Source of the DNA: an uncultured Collinsella sp.
GTDB lineage: Bacteria > Actinomycetota > Coriobacteriia > Coriobacteriales > Coriobacteriaceae
Assembly (NCBI GenBank): GCA_902475245.1
Contig: CABRYP010000015.1
Location: 1-48,243 of the forward strand
Length of the DNA stretch: 48,243 bases
Direction: 5' to 3'
Shown here piece by piece: positions 42,191 through 48,243 of the stretch. How positions within the stretch are numbered: the first letter of the stretch is position 1; each line of letters starts with the position of its first letter. The notes beneath the pieces were generated by a model. That model searched no databases and was not told the DNA's origin. It was given only the letters and a program-made list of their open reading frames with translations. The position numbers were made by a program, and so were the translations under genes.

Positions 42191-43261
42191 CTACACCGGG
42201 CACGCCACTGTGGGCAAGCCTCGTCGCTCGTCAAAGCCAAAAACGATGTTGGCGCACTGGACCGCCTGGCCTGCTGCACCCTTGCACAGATTGTCGATAG
42301 CACCCGTCGCCACCAGCACGCCCGCGCGCTTGTTGAGCGCAAGACCGATCTGGGCAGCGTTGGTGCCGACGACCGAAGCCGTCTTGGGCTGCTGGCCGGC
42401 ATCGAGCACGCGCACAAAGGTGCGACCGGCGTAGAACTTCTTGTAATGGTCGACGACGTCCTCAAGGGTCAACGTGTCGAGAGCCCGCGGCGCGAGCGGC
42501 ATCGTCACCGTGGAAAGCAGGCCGCGCTTGAGCGGTGCCAAGTGCGGAGTAAAGACGACGCGATCGGTCAGGCCCAGGATCTGCTCGATCTCGGGCGTAT
42601 GGCGATGTTTGCCTACGCCATAGGCCTCTAAGTTCTCGTCTGCGCTACAAAAATGGGTGCGAGCGTTGCAGGACTTACCGGCGCCCGTCACGCCACTAAT
42701 GGCATCGACGATTACGGGGCCGTTCTCTGCCATCCAGCCCGCACGCACGGCAGGAGCGGCAGCGAGGCTCGTTGCGGTGGGATAGCAGCCGGCGCAAGCG
42801 ACCAAAACGGGCTTTCCGGCGGCATGGCTGGAAGCAGCGGTCTCTAAGTCCTGGCAGAACAGCTCGGGCAGGCCAAAAGCGCGGGTCTTGAGCAACTCGG
42901 GGCTCGTGTGCTCGGCGGCATACCATGCCTCAAAGACGGACGGGTCGCTCAGACGGTAATCGGCCGAAAGATCAAAGCAGGAAACGCCCGCGGCAAGGAG
43001 CGCGGGCACCTGCGCCATGGCAGCCGTGTGCGGCACGGCAAGAAAAACCGCATCGCAGCTCTTGAGCTCGGGGGCGTCATGCGTGGTGAAAACCAGATCG
43101 CTCACGCCAGCAAAGCTCGAATACACCGCGGACAGCGGCTGGCCGGCATCGGCGTTGGACGTAATGGCAACAAGTTCAAACTCGGGATGGCCGAGTACGA
43201 GGCGAATGAGCTCGGCTCCGGCATATCCAGCCGCGCCGACGATTCCAACCTTCAAAGACAT
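42191..43261 (-). CDS. argC: N-acetyl-gamma-glutamyl-phosphate reductase
   Basis: A 356-residue NADPH enzyme producing N-acetylglutamate semialdehyde. The Rossmann opening is KVGIVGAAGYAGAEL. The active-site cysteine is in ACAGCYPTATSL, and SGVTGAGKSCN and HRHTPEI are conserved. Start ATG at 43261. First gene of the leftward arginine operon, with a candidate ArgR site about 90-120 bases upstream. Confidence 0.96.
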   Translation of the reverse strand: MSLKVGIVGAAGYAGAELIRLVLGHPEFELVAITSNADAGQPLSAVYSSFAGVSDLVFTTHDAPELKSCDAVFLAVPHTAAMAQVPALLAAGVSCFDLSADYRLSDPSVFEAWYAAEHTSPELLKTRAFGLPELFCQDLETAASSHAAGKPVLVACAGCYPTATSLAAAPAVRAGWMAENGPVIVDAISGVTGAGKSCNARTHFCSADENLEAYGVGKHRHTPEIEQILGLTDRVVFTPHLAPLKRGLLSTVTMPLAPRALDTLTLEDVVDHYKKFYAGRTFVRVLDAGQQPKTASVVGTNAAQIGLALNKRAGVLVATGAIDNLCKGAAGQAVQCANIVFGFDERRGLPTVACPV

Positions 43262-43346
43262 ATCAGACTCCTTGTCTGCGATTTATGCACCGATGCGCAT
43301 TTCGCAGCAGTCGTTATGAGATGGGTTGAAACTTTAGCACCAAAAG

Positions 43347-43383
43347 ATGCATGAATACGTAAATAGCTTGCATGTTCATGCAT
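43347..43383. promoter_or_regulatory. Candidate arginine-repressor operator
   Basis: ATGCATGAA (43347-43355) and TTCATGCAT (43375-43383) are perfect nine-base inverted repeats around an AT-rich 19-base centre that itself holds TGCATG. The TGAAT/ATTCA-like arms and position before argC fit ArgR boxes. No argR is in the window. Confidence 0.45.
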
Positions 43384-43428
43384 TGAAACATTCCCGACAC
43401 ATTCGCTTGAAGGAATTGACAAATAGAG

Positions 43429-43484
43429 TGGGCCCCGTATTGACCGGCACTCCTTACGGTGCCAGGCAACACGGGACCCGCCCA
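43429..43484 (-). terminator. Double-stem structure after the PNPOx gene
   Basis: Outer arms TGGGC..CCCGT with ACGGG..GCCCA enclose an inner stem GGCAC/GTGCC (43446-43463). It lies about 35 bases past the stop of the first PNPOx-fold gene and before the argC promoter. Confidence 0.5.
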
Positions 43485-43518
43485 TGCGAAAACTAAGTTG
43501 TTAGGATGAGCCAGCTGG

Positions 43519-43929
43519 CTAGAGCTCAACCGGCACCCATTCGTCATGATTGCAGATAAATGCCTCGGGATCCTCGACGCTAAAGAAGACGAGCGCGGGG
43601 TCGTTAGGCCCCTCATAGTGCTCGCTCAAGCGCTCAAGATGCTTCCATCCGGCCTCGCGCATTTCGCTCGAAGCCCGGTCTTCCAGCCCCGCACGCCCGC
43701 GCAGGATCAACCAACCATGGCCCGGCCACCAACTCGTGGCCTCAAAGCGCTGGTTTTGCAGCAGCTCCTGCCACACATCTTTGGTGCGCGCCGTCACAAA
43801 CCACAGCTTGCCGTCCTGAATCTGCGCAAACGAGAACGGACGCACATGCGGCTGCCCGCCCACGCTCGTCGCCAGATACCACGCCGGCACCGACGTCAGA
43901 TACTCCAACACCGTATTCAATCCGTCCAT
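43519..43929 (-). CDS. PNPOx-fold flavin/pyridoxamine oxidase-like protein (1)
   Basis: A 136-residue split-barrel protein: VPAWYLATSVGGQPHVRPFSF near the start, DGKLWFVTARTKDVWQELL and a tryptophan-rich strand GWLILRGRAGLE. This matches the pyridoxamine 5'-phosphate oxidase-like superfamily, whose members bind FMN, F420 or haem; the true reaction is unknown. The ATG at 43929 is chosen as AGGAGG lies just before it. It is a paralogue of the gene immediately upstream. The neighbouring riboflavin importer may be coincidence. Confidence 0.85.
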   Translation of the reverse strand: MDGLNTVLEYLTSVPAWYLATSVGGQPHVRPFSFAQIQDGKLWFVTARTKDVWQELLQNQRFEATSWWPGHGWLILRGRAGLEDRASSEMREAGWKHLERLSEHYEGPNDPALVFFSVEDPEAFICNHDEWVPVEL

Positions 43930-43983
43930 GTGTCCTCCTGACGCCTGACCAGTCTTTTTGGAATGGGTAGTCAATTTGGGAAA

Positions 43984-44430
43984 TTAGAGCTCGAGGCGCT
44001 CTTCGCTGCCGTCGATATCGCAGAACCGTGCGGCGATGTTGCGGACCGAGAAGAATGCAAGGCGGCCATCGTTGGCGCTATCGTGTTGCTCGCCAATGCC
44101 CACCATGTGCTTAAAGCCCGCTTGGCGCACCTTGTCGCTCACGAATGCATCGTCCTCGAGCGCGGCCTCGCCAGTTAACACGATCCAGCACTCCCCCGGC
44201 TTCCAGCCCGATACCTCAAACTTGGGATTCGCGCTCAACTCCGCCCACACGTCCTTGTCGCGCGACGTGCAAAACCACAGCTTGCCATCATCGACCATGG
44301 CAAACGAAAACGGCCTCACGCGGGGCTGATGCCCGTCGCTCGCATCGGTCGTGGCAAGATACCACGCCGGAATGCGCCTGAGATACGAGCAGGCGCGCTC
44401 GAGCTGAGCCGTGCGATCGATGTCGGTCAT
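43984..44430 (-). CDS. PNPOx-fold flavin/pyridoxamine oxidase-like protein (2)
   Basis: A 148-residue homologue of the next gene: IPAWYLATTDASDGHQPRVRPFSF, DGKLWFCTSRDKDVWAEL and CWIVLTGEAALEDDAF align directly. Same superfamily and same uncertainty. The ATG at 44430 follows a purine-rich AGGAAAGGGG. The 55-base gap to its paralogue and shared direction suggest a tandem duplication within one transcript. Confidence 0.85.
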   Translation of the reverse strand: MTDIDRTAQLERACSYLRRIPAWYLATTDASDGHQPRVRPFSFAMVDDGKLWFCTSRDKDVWAELSANPKFEVSGWKPGECWIVLTGEAALEDDAFVSDKVRQAGFKHMVGIGEQHDSANDGRLAFFSVRNIAARFCDIDGSEERLEL

Positions 44431-44460
44431 AGAGACCCCTTTCCTGCGCTCGAATCGAGC

Positions 44461-45261
44461 TTAGACGAGTTGAAGATTGATAACGACAACGCATGTCGCC
44501 AGCAGCGCCATCGCCACCGCGGCCAGTGCATCCCCGCGGCCAAACGCAAGCGTATGCAGACGCGTGCGTCCCTGTTCGCCGTGATAGCAGCGCGCATCCA
44601 TGGCGGCCGAAAGCGTCTCAGCATGACGGAACACGCCGGTGAACAGCGGAATCGCCACACTGCCGAGCATGCGGACACCGCCGAGCGGACCGCCCGTCAC
44701 GCGCGCGCCGCGACTTGCCTGCGCATCGGCCGTCTGTTTCATCTCGGTGGCAAATTGCGGCATAAACCGCAGCGCGATACCCATAATCATGCCGAGCTCG
44801 TGCGCCGGAAGCCCCACGCGCGCAAATGGTGCGAGTAGACGTTCAAAGCCCGCGGTGAGGTCGAGCGTCGGCGTGGTGAGTGTAATGGCGCTCATGCCGG
44901 CCATCATCAACGTCAGGCGGCACGCCACAAACGCCGCAGAACGCAGCGAGCCCTCGCTCACCTGCAAAAAGCCAAGCTGCCACAAAATGCGGCCGCTCTG
45001 ATCGGAAAACAAGTTGAGCACCGCGACTACCACGACAATCGCCAGCAGTGGTGCCATCGATGATAGGACCCGACGCAACGGCACCCGGGCCACGACATAG
45101 ACCAGGACCACAAACATTGCGACCGGAACCAGCCCGCAAAAGCTTCCGACGGTGAGCACGGTGACCAGAAAGGCGAAACCTAGGAGCAACTTAGTACGCG
45201 GATCCAGGCGATGCACCGCGCTATCCCCGGGATAGTAGCTGCCAAATGAGAACGCCTCCAT
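44461..45261 (-). CDS. ecfT: ECF transporter transmembrane subunit EcfT
   Basis: A 266-residue membrane protein with about five hydrophobic helices (LLLGFAFLVTVLTV, LVPVAMFVVLVYVVA, LAIVVVVAVLNLF and two near the end). It contains the coupling-helix signature ADAQASRGARV and a second MDARCY motif that contact the ATPases. EcfT links the ATP-driven units to the vitamin-binding S subunit. The ATG at 45261 overlaps the stop of the ATPase gene; AGGAGG is eight bases upstream. Confidence 0.92.
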   Translation of the reverse strand: MEAFSFGSYYPGDSAVHRLDPRTKLLLGFAFLVTVLTVGSFCGLVPVAMFVVLVYVVARVPLRRVLSSMAPLLAIVVVVAVLNLFSDQSGRILWQLGFLQVSEGSLRSAAFVACRLTLMMAGMSAITLTTPTLDLTAGFERLLAPFARVGLPAHELGMIMGIALRFMPQFATEMKQTADAQASRGARVTGGPLGGVRMLGSVAIPLFTGVFRHAETLSAAMDARCYHGEQGRTRLHTLAFGRGDALAAVAMALLATCVVVINLQLV

Positions 45262-47165
45262 CAGCAGCCCTCCTCTCGCGTGGGCGCCTTGGAACCGGCC
45301 TGACACGGAGCCCTCAAAGGCCCTTCCGCGCAGCCCAGCAGCAAGCCGGCCAGCTCGTCGGCCAGTGCCTCAACCGTATAAAGTTTGTCGCAGCGGAGCG
45401 GCACACCGGCTTGCACGAGCGATAATGCCATGCGCTGAGCGGCAGGGGCGCCCAGGCCGATTGACTTGAGCTCGTTCGCGTGCGCAAAAACCTGTGCGGG
45501 CGTTCCCTCGGCAAACACGGCGCCCTCGTTCATCACAACGATACGGTCACAGCAATTTGCCAGGTCATCCATGCTATGCGAAACCATGACAACAGTCAGG
45601 CCCTCGCGATGGAGCCGATCGATGAGCCCCAGGAAATCCCTGCGCGCAGCCGGATCGAGCCCCGCCATGGGCTCGTCGAGCACCAGCACCTCGGGCTCCA
45701 TGGCGAGCACGCCGGCAAACGCCACGCGGCGCTGCTGGCCGCCCGAAAGCTCAAAGGGGTTCTTGTCGCCTATCGCGGCAAGGTCGAGGCCCACGCGCGC
45801 AAGCGATGATGCGACACGGCGTGCAACCTCGTCTTCTGGCAGGCCAAGGTTGCACGGGCCAAACGCCACGTCCTGCGCCACGGTCTCGGCAAATAGCTGG
45901 CGCTCGGGATACTGAAACACCACGCCGACCTTGGCCTTAACCGCGGCGGCGTCTTTCTTGCTTGATAGGTCGAGCCCCAGCGCGCAAACGCTTCCCTCCT
46001 GCGGACGAATCAACCCGTTGAGATGCTGAACCAGCGTCGATTTACCCGAGCCGGTATGACCCGCCAATCCCAGAAACTCGCCGCGGCGCACCGTCAACGA
46101 AACATCACGTAGCGCCCAGGGGCTGTTTGGATCGTTGCCCCAAAGAGCTTGTTTGCTCGATGCGTCCGCAGTGGTCGAGCGCTTGCGCCATCGACGGCGC
46201 TCGCGGGCGCTCAGCGAGTAACTATGCGAGAGGTGCGAGATCTCGATAACGGGCTCCGACGCGGCTATCCCGTCGGCCGCAGAGGATCCATTGTCAAGCA
46301 CATGTGAATCGGATGCGGAAGGCTGCCCTGCTATGTCCGCCCCACTCCGCTCGGCATAAGCCTGTGCAATCTCGGCGACCATATCCGCCTCGCGCACCTG
46401 CGCGCAAACGGAAACGCCCTTCTCACGAAGTGCCCTACCTAGGCAGCACGACGCCGGCATATCCAGGTTGAACTGCGCAAGCTCATCCGCCCGCGTCAAG
46501 ATTTCCTCGGGCGTACCGAGCATGGCAACGCGCCCCGCCCGAAACACCGCGACACGATCGGCCTCGGCAGCCTCTTCCATAAAGTGCGTAATCATCACGA
46601 TGGTCATGCCGCGATCGTGCAACGCGCGGCAAGCCTTCATGAGGCCCTTGCGTCCACGCGGATCGAGCATCGAGGACGCCTCGTCCAATATGAGCACGCG
46701 CGGCTCCATGGCGAGCACGCCGGCAAGCGCCACGCGTTGCTTTTGGCCACCCGAAAGCGCATGGGTCTCGTGGCGCTCAAAGCCCACCAGCCCCACGCCC
46801 TTCAGCGCCTCGCGTACGCGCTGCGCAATTTGCGCCGATGGCACGCCAAGGTTTTCGGGACCGAACGCAACGTCATCTTCGACAAGCGTTGCCACCAGCT
46901 GATCATCAGGATTCTGGAATACCATGCCCGCGGTCGAACGAATGTCGTAGACCAGCTCGGGGTCGGACGCATCCATGCCATCGATGCGCACCGTGCCCGC
47001 ATCGGGCTGCAGCAGCGCATTCAGATGCTTGGCAAACGTCGACTTGCCCGACCCATTGCCACCGAGGATGCAGAAAAACTCGCCATCCTCGATGTTCAGA
47101 TTGATACCATCGAGCGCTTTCGCAGCGCCATCGTAGCTAAAGGAAACGCCCCGACACTCAATCAT
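45261..47165 (-). CDS. ecfA: Fused EcfA-EcfA' double ATPase
   Basis: A 634-residue protein with two complete ABC ATPase domains in one chain. Domain 1 (about 1-250) has GGNGSGKST, LSGGQKQRVALAG and VLILDEASSMLDP. Domain 2 (about 305-560) has GHTGSGKST, LSGGQQRRVAFAG and VLVLDEPMAGLDP. In domain 1 the residue after the Walker B glutamate is A rather than P. A linker of some 60 polar residues joins them. In most species EcfA1 and EcfA2 are separate genes; here one gene gives the whole ATPase pair. The start overlaps the ribU stop by four bases and its end overlaps ecfT, so the three are translationally coupled. Confidence 0.93.
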   Translation of the reverse strand: MIECRGVSFSYDGAAKALDGINLNIEDGEFFCILGGNGSGKSTFAKHLNALLQPDAGTVRIDGMDASDPELVYDIRSTAGMVFQNPDDQLVATLVEDDVAFGPENLGVPSAQIAQRVREALKGVGLVGFERHETHALSGGQKQRVALAGVLAMEPRVLILDEASSMLDPRGRKGLMKACRALHDRGMTIVMITHFMEEAAEADRVAVFRAGRVAMLGTPEEILTRADELAQFNLDMPASCCLGRALREKGVSVCAQVREADMVAEIAQAYAERSGADIAGQPSASDSHVLDNGSSAADGIAASEPVIEISHLSHSYSLSARERRRWRKRSTTADASSKQALWGNDPNSPWALRDVSLTVRRGEFLGLAGHTGSGKSTLVQHLNGLIRPQEGSVCALGLDLSSKKDAAAVKAKVGVVFQYPERQLFAETVAQDVAFGPCNLGLPEDEVARRVASSLARVGLDLAAIGDKNPFELSGGQQRRVAFAGVLAMEPEVLVLDEPMAGLDPAARRDFLGLIDRLHREGLTVVMVSHSMDDLANCCDRIVVMNEGAVFAEGTPAQVFAHANELKSIGLGAPAAQRMALSLVQAGVPLRCDKLYTVEALADELAGLLLGCAEGPLRAPCQAGSKAPTREEGC

Positions 47166-47752
47166 GCGCGGCCTTTGACCTGGTCCTTCTTGGGCGTGAT
47201 GAGATTAGAGACCGCCTTGTACACCGCGAGCGTCAACACCGAGTTGAGCACGGTCTTGATAAGGTTGAACGGCAGCACGGCAGGAATCATGAGTGGGGCG
47301 ATCACATCGACCGAGCCATACCAGAACCAAACACCAATGGTAAGGTTTGCGACCATAGACAACGCCGTAGCGGCAATGACGCCGAGCGCTAGGCCAATCA
47401 CGGCACCCTTATAGGTATGCATCTTCTGGTAGACGATAGCCGCGGGCAGAATATAACCCAGCGTAGCCACCAGGTTCATAAGCGCACCGACCCAGTCACC
47501 CGTGGTGAGCGCATGGATAACGATCGCCATGGCGGCAACAGCAGTGCCGGCGCCGGGGCCATACGCAAAACCGCACACCATCGCCGGTACCAGCGACGGG
47601 TCATACGTCAAAAACGGCGCCGAAGGAAGGATGGGCAGCTGCACATACATAAACAGGGCGCCCAAGGCGCACATCAGCGCCATGGTAACGAGCTGTTTGG
47701 TGCTCCACCTATTCGTGTTCTCAAAATGGATATGCTGCGACTGTTCAGACAT
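47162..47752 (-). CDS. ribU: ECF substrate-binding subunit, riboflavin (RibU-like)
   Basis: A 196-residue membrane protein with about six helices, starting with a polar lead and then STKQLVTMALMCALGALFMYVQLPILPSAP, a typical S-component opening. FLTYDPSLVPAMVCGFAYGPGAG matches RibU proteins, where this loop lies near the riboflavin site. Riboflavin as substrate is supported by the FMN riboswitch directly in front. The ATG at 47752 is chosen: AGGTGA lies about eight bases upstream, immediately beyond the riboswitch. Confidence 0.9.
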   Translation of the reverse strand: MSEQSQHIHFENTNRWSTKQLVTMALMCALGALFMYVQLPILPSAPFLTYDPSLVPAMVCGFAYGPGAGTAVAAMAIVIHALTTGDWVGALMNLVATLGYILPAAIVYQKMHTYKGAVIGLALGVIAATALSMVANLTIGVWFWYGSVDVIAPLMIPAVLPFNLIKTVLNSVLTLAVYKAVSNLITPKKDQVKGRA

Positions 47753-47766
47753 AAGATCACCTGCCT

Positions 47767-47946
47767 CTTTCATCCGGACTCTAACCGTTGGTACTGGGAT
47801 CTCACCAGTTCAGCCGGCATGCGAACCAACACACGCACGGGTCGCGGACTCATCGGCTCGGTCGCAGACGCCTCGTCTGCGCCACGGCACCCCTTTGGCA
47901 CCGCCCGATTTACCGCCAGTGGGGAATTTCACCCCGCCCTGAAACA
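47767..47946 (-). promoter_or_regulatory. FMN riboswitch (RFN element)
   Basis: On the minus strand the conserved pieces occur in order: GGGGTGAAATTCCCCACTGG with CGGT, GATGAGTCCGCGAC, ACTGGTGAGATCCCAGT and finally AGTCCGGATGAAAGAG. These are the invariant junction strands of the six-armed RFN aptamer. One arm is lengthened (GGCGCAGACGAGGCGTCTGC region). The last strand ends about 15 bases before the ribU start, adjacent to the ribosome site, and no T-run terminator follows, so FMN most likely blocks translation initiation of ribU and, by coupling, of ecfA and ecfT. Confidence 0.95.
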
Positions 47947-47955
47947 GCAATTGCA

Positions 47956-47983
47956 AGTGTAGCACGGGCAGGTTTTCGCGCAA
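47956..47983 (-). promoter_or_regulatory. Promoter of the riboflavin transporter operon
   Basis: On the minus strand TTGCGC (47983-47978) and TACACT (47961-47956) are 16 bases apart, placing the transcript start a few bases before the riboswitch. A reasonable sigma-70-like match. Confidence 0.5.
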
Positions 47984-48243
47984 GTATGCCGAGGGTAATT
48001 TATGGCGGGGATCAGTTGCCGCAACAACCACGTTCCCCACCCATCCCAAAGTAACGCGCCTTTCGCGCAAAGCGCGAAACAGCGACCGGGACATGTATCC
48101 CCATCAGCCACGATCTCCGCCCACGCCGACCTCAAGGCCGTAAACGCAGGGGATCCGGGGGCGTGACGGGGGTTTCTCTCCGGAACATTCCGCACTGATA
48201 TCTTCTGTATTGAAGACGTCGATGATGCACCCGTATACCATTG
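47984..48243. other. Right-end intergenic region
   Basis: No convincing gene. A short perfect hairpin TTTCGCG/CGCGAAA lies near 48060-48080. Short open frames on both strands have no recognisable content; the window may end inside the upstream region of another gene. Confidence 0.4.

Noticed and set aside
1..48243. CRISPR array
   Set aside because: No regularly spaced short repeats and no cas genes were seen anywhere in the window.

Overview
The window looks like a chromosome segment from a high-GC gut actinobacterium of the Coriobacteriia, most probably Collinsella. This is inference from gene content and order (veg next to ispE, tatA next to greA and lysS, argCJBD, a riboflavin ECF module) and from many structured intergenic repeats. 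No database search was possible.

Layout. (1) Bases 1-12,600 are an accessory island. It starts with relics: a small DUF3784-like membrane gene, a 5'-truncated radical SAM maturase and a 60-residue peptide gene that looks like a RiPP precursor. A DUF1648 membrane protein follows. Then come two converging, probably anti-phage, operons. The rightward one encodes an AAA ATPase, a TOPRIM-type protein and a NYN nuclease. The leftward one encodes a PHP-AAA ATPase (TrlF type), two small unknown proteins and a DUF4365 PD-(D/E)xK-type protein. A broken AbiH gene and debris close the island. Near-identical relic sequences lie at both ends (1976-2124 and 12136-12288). (2) 12,600-25,400 is mostly leftward: pepD, clpC, a 1,477-residue acyl-CoA dehydratase activase with an overlapping TetR regulator and a perfect palindromic operator, a DUF2798 membrane protein and a ThrE-type exporter. 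(3) 25,400-35,300 is a leftward housekeeping block: lysS (with an extra C-terminal tRNA-binding domain), greA, tatA, tRNA-Pro, ispE, veg, dtd, rdgB, rph, murI, a HAD phosphatase and a MurE-like ligase. (4) 35,300-38,370 runs rightward: asnB with a terminator-bearing leader, then tRNA-Val, a 160-bp direct repeat carrying the tRNA 3' end, and a 224-bp MITE-like element. (5) 38,370-43,260 is argC-argJ-argB-argD, leftward, with a candidate ArgR site. (6) 43,500-48,243 holds two paralogous PNPOx-fold proteins and then an FMN riboswitch driving ribU, a fused double ECF ATPase and ecfT.

How the genes work together. The arginine genes convert acetylglutamate to ornithine through the acetyl cycle. The FMN riboswitch would shut off a self-contained riboflavin importer when flavin is plentiful. 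murI and the Mur ligase serve cell-wall synthesis. dtd, lysS, rph and the tRNAs serve translation. The strongest candidates for undescribed biology are the PHP-ATPase/DUF4365 four-gene operon, the ATPase-TOPRIM-NYN operon and the candidate RiPP precursor.
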